From positions 930,001 to 994,000 of the forward strand of contig NZ_CP051204.2 in assembly GCF_012516375.2 (NCBI RefSeq): a DNA stretch of 64,000 nt. Reading direction: 5' to 3'. The DNA comes from Chitinophaga oryzae. GTDB taxonomy: Bacteria > Bacteroidota > Bacteroidia > Chitinophagales > Chitinophagaceae. Of the stretch, positions 1 through 7,192 are shown piece after piece. The translations under genes were made by a program, and so were the position numbers. Position 1 is the stretch's first letter; the number at the start of each line of letters is the position of its first letter. The notes under the pieces were generated by a model, which ran no database searches, was not told the DNA's origin, and was given only the letters and a program-made list of their open reading frames with translations.

Positions 1-288
1 GCCGGCGGGGCCGGCGCCTGCGATGATGACAGCGGGCGCATTGGCGGCGAGTGGTTTGTACACCGGGTGCGCATGTACCCTTTCATGGAAGGGTTCATTG
101 ACAAATACGAGCAGGGTGAGGATGAAGTATACCTGTTGCCTGGAACGTGCGTCGATAGAGCGTTTGAGGAGGTGGTAGCCTGTGATGGCGGCGGGCTTCA
201 CGCCGAGCGTGGCGGCGGCCTGTGTGGTAATACGGTGGGGATGCGCTGCGTCGGCAGGCGTCAGCTTCAGGGAGATCTGTTGTTGCAT
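1..288 (-). CDS. FAD-dependent dehydrogenase, COG2509-like (N-terminus only)
   Basis: The 96 visible residues begin at an ATG at 288 and run off the window edge. The start MQQQISLKLTP leads into a small domain with the motif LKRSIDAR, which is typical of the N-terminal extension of COG2509 proteins (uncharacterized NAD(P)/FAD-dependent dehydrogenases). The frame then enters the FAD-binding Rossmann motif AGAGPAG exactly at the edge. The catalytic and C-terminal parts lie outside, so the substrate is unknown. The family name is inferred from the extension plus the dinucleotide motif. The gene follows the DUF3127 gene on the same strand, separated by a long hairpin. Confidence 0.72.
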   Translation of the reverse strand, partial: MQQQISLKLTPADAAHPHRITTQAAATLGVKPAAITGYHLLKRSIDARSRQQVYFILTLLVFVNEPFHERVHAHPVYKPLAANAPAVIIAGAGPAG

Positions 289-307
289 AAGCGTAGTTAG
301 GAAAATC

Positions 308-443
308 AATTACGAATTACGGATTACGAATTACGAATTAAGGACTATCACGTTATATAGGGTTCTAAACTTTAAAGTTCATTGGAAGCCCTTTATAATG
401 TGATAGTCCTTAATTCGTAATTCGTAATCCGTAATTCGTAATT
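308..443. repeat. Long intergenic hairpin with ATTACGA-type tandem arms
   Basis: Two 50-base arms (308-357 and 394-443) are reverse complements with a single mismatch, which would be a G-U pair in RNA. The outer part of each arm is built from tandem copies of AATTACG with one variant. The 36-base middle contains the perfect palindrome AACTTTAAAGTT. The right arm ends inside the stop codon of the DUF3127 gene, so transcripts from that gene would fold this hairpin at their 3' end. A related element lies at 53143-53258. A terminator or RNA-stabilising role is inferred. Confidence 0.9.
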
Positions 444-825
444 AGAATGGCAGATCGTCGCCACCATCGCCGGCAGCAGGCATCTGCGGAGTATTGTAGT
501 TAGGCATGGGGTCTGCGCCGGGAGCGGGAGCTGCCATTACAGATTCCATACGCCATGCGTCCAGGTTGGTGATGTAGTTGACCTTGCCGTCTTTTTCCCA
601 TCTGGTGCCTTTGATATTGAAATAAACTTTAACGTTTTCACCTTCATTGAACCGGTCAACGATACCTGTACGGTCCTGTACGGACTGGAATTTGATATAG
701 TTGTTAATCACACGGCCGTTGATATCATCAGATTTCTCAATAACGAACTCTCTTGTTTTAAAAGTTTCGCTGCGTTGTACCGTGTTGTACTTCACAATCA
801 GCTTTCCGGTAATTTCAAAACTCAT
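442..825 (-). CDS. DUF3127 domain protein, SSB-like
   Basis: This is a 127-residue protein whose body (about residues 1-90) fits DUF3127, a Bacteroidota family with a predicted OB-fold related to single-stranded DNA-binding proteins. The C-terminus is flexible, rich in Pro, Ala and Gly, and ends in GGDDLPF, which resembles the acidic DDIPF tail that SSB uses to recruit partner proteins. I start at ATG 825 (MSFEITGKL) because the domain begins there; an upstream alternative would add ten poorly conserved residues. Whether it binds DNA or RNA is not established from sequence. Its stop codon touches the inverted repeat downstream. Confidence 0.85.
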   Translation of the reverse strand: MSFEITGKLIVKYNTVQRSETFKTREFVIEKSDDINGRVINNYIKFQSVQDRTGIVDRFNEGENVKVYFNIKGTRWEKDGKVNYITNLDAWRMESVMAAPAPGADPMPNYNTPQMPAAGDGGDDLPF

Positions 826-1384
826 AGAAAAATTTTTTAAATTCAGAAGCACCAAAGATACGGTATTCAGCCAAGTGCGTGCAAATATTTTTTATTTAAA
901 GCAGGCGCGCGAAGATCTACTGAATTTATCTGGTAATAACTAATTCGAAACACATTTTTTTAAATGGAGATACTAACATAGTTTTGCACCCTCGCGGAAA
1001 AAATTGTGAATATCTCACCCTTTTCCGGTGGTCGTTTTTTTTGCCATGAGAAGGTGCGATATTATTTTATCAGTTATATATCCATATTTATGATAAAAAG
1101 GACAATGAGAAAGACAAAGATGCTGCTAATCAACGGAGTTTATAGTACTTAAATCCGTGTAACGTTAGTGCTGTAAAGCGCTGGCAGCAGGGCATGGCGC
1201 AGTATCAACACACTGTTGTCGATAGAATATAAACAAGGGTAGATAAATTTTTTTTTTCAACATTTTCTACAGATATTCGTCGTCCTGTCTGAAAAATTTT
1301 TCAACATCCTGCGTTGGAAGATTTCTAAAATTCGAGAACTAAGCAGCATCCTTAATTAAGAAACAACTAATTTTTTTTATCTCA
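826..1384. promoter_or_regulatory. AT-rich region upstream of dnaA; promoter and possible oriC elements
   Basis: There is no gene in this 559-base stretch between the divergent DUF3127 and dnaA genes. It contains a Bacteroidota -7 type box TAGTTTTG at 979-986, reading toward dnaA. It also holds two TTTTCAACA motifs at 1254-1262 and 1298-1306, each one base from the DnaA box TTTTCCACA and spaced 44 bp (about four helical turns), as well as several AT-rich runs. An origin of replication or DnaA autoregulation is possible but unproven; strand asymmetry cannot be judged from one window. Confidence 0.4.
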
Positions 1385-2818
1385 ATGAATAAAACTTGCG
1401 AACAAGTTTGGGAAAGGTGTCTTAATATAATTAGGGATATTGTGGAATGGCAGCCGTTTAAAACCTGGTTTGAGCCTATTAAGCCCATTAAACTTGAAAA
1501 CAATGTTTTAACCATCCAGGTCCCCAGCCAATTCTTTTATGAATACCTTGAAGAGCATTATGTGGGATTGTTAGGGAAAACAATAAAAAGAGAATTAGGT
1601 AAAGAAGCCCGGCTGGAATACCGCATTGTAGTAGAGAACGGTACACCACACCAGCATCCCAGAACTGTGAACATGCCTACGCAGTTCACGAAGCCCCAGA
1701 AAGATAATGAGGTAGACTTTCCGTTAACCATACATAACCCGGTAAAGAACCCATTTGTTATCCCGGGGATCAAACGGGTACAGATCGATTCTCAGCTCAA
1801 TCCAAACTATACGTTTGATGCGTATATAGAGGGAGATTGTAACCGTGTGGCGCGCCGGGCAGGAAAAACGGTCGCGGAAAAACCAGGTGGTACGTCTTTC
1901 AACCCACTGGTGATCTACGGTGGCGTTGGACTGGGAAAAACACACCTCGCGCAGGCAGTGGGCAATGAAGTAAAGCGTATTCATCCGAATAAAGCGGTAC
2001 TGTATGTAAGCGCCGAGAAATTCATCAACCAGTTTATTGATCACTCGAAAAATAATATCATCAACGACTTCATTCACTTCTATCAACTGATAGACGTGCT
2101 GATCGTGGATGACATCCAGTTCTTTGCCCGTGCGGAGAAAACGCAGGACGCTTTCTTTGCGATCTTCAACCATCTGCACCAGTCGGGCAAACAACTGATC
2201 CTTACGTCGGATAAGGCCCCAAAGGACCTTGATGGCGTACAGGAGCGTCTGCTGAGCCGCTTCCGCTGGGGCCTCAGCGCGGATATCCAGATCCCGGATT
2301 TTGAAACCAGAATGGAAATACTGGAACTCAAAATGAAAAACGACGGACTGGAAATGCCCAAAGAAGTGGTGAAGTATGTTGCCTACAACATACAAACCAA
2401 TGTGCGTGAACTCGAAGGCGCCCTCATCTCCCTGCTGGCGCAGTCCTCCCTGAACCGTAAAGAGATAGACCTCGAACTCGCCAAACGCGTACTGAAGTCT
2501 TTCGTCAAAACTTCTTCCAAAGAAATTACTATAGAAAGTATCCAGAAAATGGTCTGCGAATACTTCGACGTTCCTTACGATAAACTGCTGCAGAAAACGC
2601 GTAAGCGCGAAATCGTACAGGCACGGCAGATAACCATGTACCTCGCTAAGTCATTTACAAAAAATTCCCTGAAAACCATCGGCGAACATTTCGGCGGCAG
2701 GGACCATACTACCGTGATCCACAGCTGTCAGACCGTTAAAGACCTGATGGATACCGATAATAATTTTCGCGACAGCGTCATCGAACTACAGCAAAAAGTA
2801 CAGCTGGCCGCTATGTAA
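1385..2818 (+). CDS. dnaA: Chromosomal replication initiator DnaA
   Basis: This full-length 477-residue protein is the AAA+ ATPase that binds DnaA boxes, melts oriC and loads the replicative helicase. Domain I is at residues 1-90 and the linker at about 90-130. The AAA+ core has Walker A GGVGLGKTH at about 179-187 and Walker B LIVDDIQF at about 239-246. The C-terminal DNA-binding domain IV carries the signature GRDHTTVIHSC near residues 435-445. Start and stop fit the family length. An AT-rich 559-base region lies upstream and a strong terminator downstream, so it appears monocistronic. No dnaN follows, which is common in Bacteroidota. Confidence 0.98.
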   Translation: MNKTCEQVWERCLNIIRDIVEWQPFKTWFEPIKPIKLENNVLTIQVPSQFFYEYLEEHYVGLLGKTIKRELGKEARLEYRIVVENGTPHQHPRTVNMPTQFTKPQKDNEVDFPLTIHNPVKNPFVIPGIKRVQIDSQLNPNYTFDAYIEGDCNRVARRAGKTVAEKPGGTSFNPLVIYGGVGLGKTHLAQAVGNEVKRIHPNKAVLYVSAEKFINQFIDHSKNNIINDFIHFYQLIDVLIVDDIQFFARAEKTQDAFFAIFNHLHQSGKQLILTSDKAPKDLDGVQERLLSRFRWGLSADIQIPDFETRMEILELKMKNDGLEMPKEVVKYVAYNIQTNVRELEGALISLLAQSSLNRKEIDLELAKRVLKSFVKTSSKEITIESIQKMVCEYFDVPYDKLLQKTRKREIVQARQITMYLAKSFTKNSLKTIGEHFGGRDHTTVIHSCQTVKDLMDTDNNFRDSVIELQQKVQLAAM

Positions 2819-2843
2819 GGCCATTCCCCTAACCTATTTGAGT

Positions 2844-2878
2844 AATGCCGCTTCACACTGAAGCGGCATTATTTTTTA
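2844..2878 (+). terminator. dnaA terminator hairpin
   Basis: A perfect 10-bp stem (AATGCCGCTT with AAGCGGCATT, arms 2844-2853 and 2861-2870) is followed by ATTTTTTATT, 25 bases after the dnaA stop. Confidence 0.85.
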
Positions 2879-2880
2879 TT

Positions 2881-3446
2881 ATTTATATTATGTTATTTTT
2901 ATATGTTTAGGTGCGCTTCAACACTACCAGTGAGGATTGGGCGCATTATCCACCGGGATCTGCAGCTACCGGGCGAACCGGAAAAGAGGCTGAATATTAC
3001 CCACACACAGAAAGCGCCGCGCGCCTGCCTGCATAAAATCAACTATAGCCGGAAACAGCGGCAACAGAAAACGGTGCGTCCATATAAAGAAATACAGGCC
3101 CGCAGGCGGTGAGCCAACAAACGCACCGGCGTAGCAATTGACAGGATGCATTCCTGTGCGGCAGAAAATATCATGCTCCCGCTTAGCGCGATATCGAAAA
3201 GATAAAATAGTTGACCGGCACTGCCGCTATAGGTACAATTTGAAAACGGGAGCGTATGGCGTAAATGCCCTGCAACACTTTGCCAGAAAGGGCCTTGAGC
3301 CATCCGTATGGACGGAAGATGGCCGGCCGTATTACATGATACTCAGCCGCAAAGTCACCACCGGACAAAAAAAATCCGAAAAAAATCAAATTGCTTTTGG
3401 AGAATATAAAACTTTTCCTATTTTTGCAGCCCCTTCCGGAGGAAAT
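2881..3446. other. Gene-free stretch between dnaA and tRNA-Ser
   Basis: Several short overlapping open frames occur on both strands, but none has a recognisable domain or a start supported by a promoter, and one runs into the tRNA. I see no convincing gene. The only supported element is the tRNA promoter at 3396-3426. A decayed gene cannot be excluded, because the composition remains coding-like. Confidence 0.5.
3396..3426 (+). promoter_or_regulatory. tRNA-Ser promoter, Bacteroidota type
   Basis: TTTG at 3396-3399 and TATTTTTG at 3419-3426 are separated by 19 bases. This matches the -33 TTTG / -7 TAnnTTTG promoter of Bacteroidota and lies 20 bases before the tRNA. Confidence 0.8.
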
Positions 3447-3537
3447 GGTGAGGTGCCTGAGTGGCCGAAAGGAACGGTTTGCTAAACCGTCGTACGGGCT
3501 TAAACCTGTACCGAGGGTTCGAATCCCTCCCTCACCG
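3447..3537 (+). tRNA. tRNA-Ser (anticodon GCT)
   Basis: The acceptor arms GGTGAGG and CCTCACC pair perfectly. The anticodon arm has loop TTGCTAA with anticodon GCT, which decodes AGC and AGU. A long variable arm typical of serine tRNAs follows, then the T arm with GGTTCGAATCC. The 3' CCA is not encoded. Its own promoter (3396-3426) and terminator (3544-3575) make it a single-gene unit. Confidence 0.95.
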
Positions 3538-3543
3538 CAGGCA

Positions 3544-3575
3544 AAAGGGCGTTCTGAAAAGAGCGCCCTTTTTTA
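3544..3575 (+). terminator. tRNA-Ser terminator
   Basis: The 11-bp stem AAAGGGCGTTC / GAGCGCCCTTT (one G-T pair) is followed by TTTTATT, directly downstream of the tRNA. Confidence 0.85.
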
Positions 3576-3769
3576 TTAATAACCTGTTGTATCCCCGCGC
3601 AATAATCAGCAACTTTATACAAGTTTATCTTTCCCGGTTTATTGCGTTTTGTGCTGATCGCTTTGCCACACCACTACAAAGGGAGATAAAGCCTTCCGAC
3701 GGTCCTTACGCCCGGGCCAATGTGCGATAGCCGGCGTAGCATACCTTTTCTGCCACTAAATAGTTTAAC

Positions 3770-4237
3770 ATGGAACCAGTTATTATCAGAGAAGCCACCC
3801 TTTCAGACGCCAGACAGTTAAGCGATTTAATCTGCGAAAACGCGCACGCCTTATTGAAGCCCCACTACAGCAACGAACAGTGGGACATCTTTATCAGATA
3901 CTATTCCGAACAGGTCATGATGGAAAAGCTGCAACGACAAGCCGTCTTCTGCGCGGAAATCAACGGCGAAATAGTAGGTACCGTGGCACTGGAGGATAAC
4001 TGGGTGTTTGGCTTTTATACAAGGCTCCAAAATGTAAACCAGGGGATCGGAAAACGATTAATGGCGCACCTGGAAGACTATGCCCGCGCCCAGGGACTGG
4101 ACACGCTGCAACTGGCCGCATCGCCGGTGGGACTGGCATTTTACTATAAACATGGCTGGCAGAAAGTAAGGGACTTCACTGCTTATCATTATGGAGTAGG
4201 TTTTGATGAAACCCTGATGACCAGGAGCCTTCGTTGA
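3770..4237 (+). CDS. GNAT family N-acetyltransferase
   Basis: A 155-residue single-domain GNAT protein that should transfer an acetyl group from acetyl-CoA to an unknown amine. The N-terminal beta strand IIREATLSDA is the usual GNAT opening. The acetyl-CoA loop is seen in NQGIGKRLMAHL (the Q/R-x-x-G-x-G/A motif, about residues 92-103). The C-terminal segment GLAFYYKHGW is the typical end of the fold. The length is normal for the family. It stands alone between tRNA-Ser and a non-coding region, so context does not suggest a substrate. Confidence 0.9.
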   Translation: MEPVIIREATLSDARQLSDLICENAHALLKPHYSNEQWDIFIRYYSEQVMMEKLQRQAVFCAEINGEIVGTVALEDNWVFGFYTRLQNVNQGIGKRLMAHLEDYARAQGLDTLQLAASPVGLAFYYKHGWQKVRDFTAYHYGVGFDETLMTRSLR

Positions 4238-4300
4238 TTATCCATCCTGCTGTTAGCCTGTCCGTTTTCGTTTATGCGTACCCGCTGACTACCCGGATGC

Positions 4301-4332
4301 CTTCCCGCTATTTTTAGTATCTTTGCGGGAAG
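4301..4332 (+). promoter_or_regulatory. Promoter-like box inside an 8-bp inverted repeat
   Basis: TATCTTTG at 4318-4325 fits the -7 box TAnnTTTG. It is enclosed by CTTCCCGC (4301-4308) and GCGGGAAG (4325-4332), perfect inverted arms 16 bases apart. No TTTG box is found at the -33 position, so the promoter may need an activator or be controlled through the dyad. Confidence 0.5.
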
Positions 4333-4495
4333 TGAAAAATCTTTTTTCCATATTCATTTTCTTCTCTCCTGCCAATCTCTTCCAGCTGGCAGGCGTTACG
4401 CCATTTGCTGGTGGCAGGCTGTATTTCTTTTCAAACTATAAAGACTTCAATAATTAATCCCCGCTCCGGCTGTTAGCGCGGAACGGGGATTATTT
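4333..4495 (+). ncRNA. Candidate small non-coding RNA
   Basis: The segment lies between a TAnnTTTG box (4318-4325) and a hairpin at 4456-4491 whose outer stem is AATCCCCG / CGGGGATT. No open frame is evident. The interior can fold into nested stems, for example CCAGC...GCTGG enclosing TGGC...GCCA around 4382-4415. A transcript of about 160 nt is inferred. I do not recognise it as 6S RNA, tmRNA or another named family, and it could simply be the leader of the downstream gene. Confidence 0.35.
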
Positions 4496-4500
4496 CAAGC

Positions 4501-4575
4501 GGTTGACGATCATAATACCATCGTCAACCGGGCCGCCATTGCTGCCTGCCGTTGTATATAACGGCAGCAGGCAGT
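4501..4575. other. Two further hairpins preceding the Gre-family gene
   Basis: A perfect 10-bp stem, GGTTGACGAT (4501-4510) with ATCGTCAACC (4520-4529), is followed by a second stem at 4542-4575 with a three-base bulge (CTGCCTGC...GCAGGCAG). Together with the hairpin at 4456-4491 they make three consecutive hairpins within 120 bases, ending 29 bases before the next start codon. Confidence 0.65.
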
Positions 4576-4603
4576 CTATTGTCTGAAAAAAATACCGCAC
4601 ATC

Positions 4604-5008
4604 ATGACCACTCATAAAGCACCGCTGTTATTACTAAAGAAAGATTATGAACTGCTGATCGATCACCTGCAGAAAAACGATCCGCCGCTGATGTATGACA
4701 AACAGATACAACAGCAACAGCTGGAGAAAATCAAAACAGCCAGTATATTACCGGTCGACGATTTTCCTAACAGTGCTTCCCGTTTATACTCCACCGTTAT
4801 CATCCGGGATACGGTGAACAGGATCAACCTGGAATACAAACTGATGCCACCGGATGAAGCAGACGAGCAAGCCGGCGGTATCTCCGCATTGTCATTGTTT
4901 GGACTGGCCCTGATGGGACTGCAACAAGGAGAGAGTTTTACCTGGCAGCTTTCCGGCCGCAAGAAATACTATGCGGTGGTGGAGGTTCGGAACAGCACTT
5001 TTATATAA
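4604..5008 (+). CDS. GreA/GreB/Rnk-family elongation factor-like protein
   Basis: This 134-residue protein resembles the GreA/GreB C-terminal (FKBP-like) domain as found in Rnk-type regulators. Gre domains bind the RNA polymerase secondary channel. Visible features are a charged helical N-terminus (about residues 1-45), the strand VIIRDTVNRINLEYKLMPP, and the hydrophobic patch ISALSLFGLALMGLQQGESF (about 92-111), which matches the 'SPlG.ALlG...Gd' motif of the family. The acidic coiled-coil tip of true GreA is absent, so antipause or RNA-cleavage activity is unlikely. It sits behind a structured leader and converges on the pectate-lyase-like gene. Confidence 0.75.
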   Translation: MTTHKAPLLLLKKDYELLIDHLQKNDPPLMYDKQIQQQQLEKIKTASILPVDDFPNSASRLYSTVIIRDTVNRINLEYKLMPPDEADEQAGGISALSLFGLALMGLQQGESFTWQLSGRKKYYAVVEVRNSTFI

Positions 5009-5022
5009 TGCTTTTTATGTGG

Positions 5023-5064
5023 CAGCCCCACTACCTGATAGTCAGGCGGCGGGGCTGTTTTTTT
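5023..5064. terminator. Bidirectional terminator between convergent genes
   Basis: The outer stem CAGCCCC / GGGGCTG (5023-5029 and 5051-5057) encloses an inner stem CCTGA / TCAGG and is followed by eight T. It ends at the stop codon of the minus-strand gene. Confidence 0.8.
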
Positions 5065-6598
5065 ACTGTTGAAAAGGTTCCGCTGCCAGATAGCCTACGG
5101 AGAGGCTATTGCCATAACCGGAGAAAGTAACATTCACTCCTGTTCCGCTGGCCGTATAACTGGCGGTAGAAACAGTGTTGCCCGTACTTTTCTTCTGCAG
5201 GTTAGCCTGATTGATGATCGTCACAATGCCGTTATTAGCAACGGACACAAAAAGTACGTCTTCCTGGAACGTCATGCTGGTGGCGGCACCCAGGCCGGTG
5301 TTTTCTATGAGCACAGCGCGTACTTTTATAGTGCCTACGCGGCCTGGAAAGCCAGGGAATTTAGACAGGTCTATAAAGTGACTGGCCGCGGTCAGCGGGC
5401 CCGGTATCGTGTAGTTCCATGTGTGGCCTGTTAATCTGACGAAGCCCGGGTAATAGGACGGAAGAAAGTTGTTAGGGTCCAGCTGTGGTGAAACCTCTAT
5501 CAATCCCGGTTTGTTTTGTATGGAAAGTACCTGGACCTGCCTTCCCGGCACTCCGGCCGACAGCCCCCGGATGCGTATATTGTCCCAGTGTTTGTCGGTA
5601 GTGGGCACAATGTTTCCCTCCGCATCCAGCGCTTTGATGACTACAGGAAAGCCAACAGTGCTTCCGCTGCAATCCACGTCTATGTCCACATTGTCTATCA
5701 GAAATTCGCCGGAGGTACCTTGTTGCTCCAGTGATACGAAAGCATTACCGGCAGACTTGCTATTGTCACTGCGGTAATGAATTCTGACATTTTTTAACGG
5801 GATGCCATAACATTTCAGCAGCACCTCTGCACTGGCTGCCTGATGGTTATTGCTGTGAATGTCGGCAGTAATGAACTGGCCGCCGGTAAGAAAGAGGGCC
5901 CGTTTCAGACTGTCGGCCCGGTAAGTGCTGATACGGAGGTTCCTGGGATCGTTCAGGATAAAGCCATAGTAGCTTTTCTCCACCCGTACGTTGCGTATGT
6001 TGATGTTTTCAAAGCGGCTGGACGAGTAAGCCCTGAACATCAGTCCAAGTACAGAGCTGCCCTCTACATTTTCGACGATTACATTGGTAACATCGCCGGA
6101 GGTAGCGGGAATATAGATGCCATATGCCCCCTTATAGGTAGCGGAATCAGAATACCCGCCGTCCACAAATCGTAGCCCTCTGAAAGTAATACCCCGGGAA
6201 TCGGATACCTGGAATATACGGGGAGGATCAGACTGATTATCACCAGCTGTGGTGCTCCTGCAGATAAGTGTGGCCTGATTTCCGGAAATGACCATACCGC
6301 GTGCACCATAAATGTCTATCACATGCTGTGACTTTTTAAGATCTCCCAGGTTATAAACACCCGGCGGGAAGTATAAATTTTTACCCTCGCTGCAGGCGAG
6401 AGCTGCTGCTGCCCTGAGCGCTGCGCTGTCGTTAGTGACTCCGTCGCCCTGGGCACCCATGGCTTTCACATCGATGTAGTTAAGGCTGTCTGTAATATCT
6501 GCTGGTAAAGAATGCGGGCGTGTAAAGGAAGGAGGGGCGGCCTGAATGCTTCCCCGAAATGCGAGGAAACAAACAACCATGAACAATAGCTTTTGCAT
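5063..6598 (-). CDS. Secreted right-handed beta-helix (pectate lyase superfamily) protein
   Basis: A 511-residue protein with a signal peptide (residues 1-20, cleavage after SIQA). The segment DVKAMGAQGDGVTNDSAAL with FPPGVYNLGDL at about 44-95 is the N-terminal signature of Pectate_lyase_3-type beta-helix proteins, including GH28 polygalacturonases and tailspike-like depolymerases. The middle shows the repeated short strands of a beta-helix (VIVENVEGSSV, INIRNVRVEK, VRIHYRSDNS). The C-terminal 100 residues look like a separate beta-sandwich. Catalytic residues cannot be assigned confidently. It lies divergent from the SusC operon, which suggests an extracellular glycan-related role, but the substrate is not known. 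Confidence 0.78.
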   Translation of the reverse strand: MQKLLFMVVCFLAFRGSIQAAPPSFTRPHSLPADITDSLNYIDVKAMGAQGDGVTNDSAALRAAAALACSEGKNLYFPPGVYNLGDLKKSQHVIDIYGARGMVISGNQATLICRSTTAGDNQSDPPRIFQVSDSRGITFRGLRFVDGGYSDSATYKGAYGIYIPATSGDVTNVIVENVEGSSVLGLMFRAYSSSRFENINIRNVRVEKSYYGFILNDPRNLRISTYRADSLKRALFLTGGQFITADIHSNNHQAASAEVLLKCYGIPLKNVRIHYRSDNSKSAGNAFVSLEQQGTSGEFLIDNVDIDVDCSGSTVGFPVVIKALDAEGNIVPTTDKHWDNIRIRGLSAGVPGRQVQVLSIQNKPGLIEVSPQLDPNNFLPSYYPGFVRLTGHTWNYTIPGPLTAASHFIDLSKFPGFPGRVGTIKVRAVLIENTGLGAATSMTFQEDVLFVSVANNGIVTIINQANLQKKSTGNTVSTASYTASGTGVNVTFSGYGNSLSVGYLAAEPFQQ

Positions 6599-7192
6599 CG
6601 TCTGTATTTTTAAATATGGCGGCGCGAAACCGCAATGAGGAATAAGGGTTTACAATGGTTACCTGCCGGCCGGCGGATATAAGATATGTGTTTCAAAGTT
6701 ACCGTCCGCTTACGCAGTGTATTTACGCGGTGACTTTCAAAAATTCCCCTCATTTTTTATCCCATTATTGCGCAGGAATTTGAACGGCGGGACAGCCCCC
6801 CAAAAAAATCTTACTACTAATAGTCTACAAATATTGTGTACTAATAAAAATAGTATTACTTTTACGCCGTTGTCATTATCAGATACACTGCAAAACCAAT
6901 CTATTTACAGCAGAACAGGCCCTGTGTAGTTTTTAGCACCACCCGATAAAACTACCGGCAGCAGTGTTAGCGGCAACTTATTCTTCAATACTAAACTTTA
7001 AGTAGATGTCAACCACTGACAACATTAACCGTTCATGCGGAGCGCGGTGCTGTTTCGTATGCTGTTGTAGACGGTAACAGCTTTCCGGCACTTTCCCTTT
7101 TCATCATTTCTCTGAGAAGCCCGTTTTCTCCGGGCTGGTATTGTTATGTCCTGCTGCAGGCAACCAGCGGCAGCGGTCCAAACTTTTAAAAC
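6599..7192. promoter_or_regulatory. Divergent regulatory region of the sulfatase utilization locus
   Basis: This 594-base gene-free stretch separates the beta-helix gene from susC-like gene 1. It contains an imperfect inverted repeat (6691-6704 TTTCAAAGTTACCG with 6728-6741, 12 of 14 paired) and an AT-rich block at 6820-6860 in which TACTAATA occurs twice. No perfect TAnnTTTG box was found; TACTTTTA near 6860 is the nearest. No small gene is convincing. Confidence 0.45.

Noticed and set aside
3138..3485. 115-codon plus-strand frame before tRNA-Ser
   Set aside because: It runs into the tRNA gene across its promoter and has no recognisable domain.
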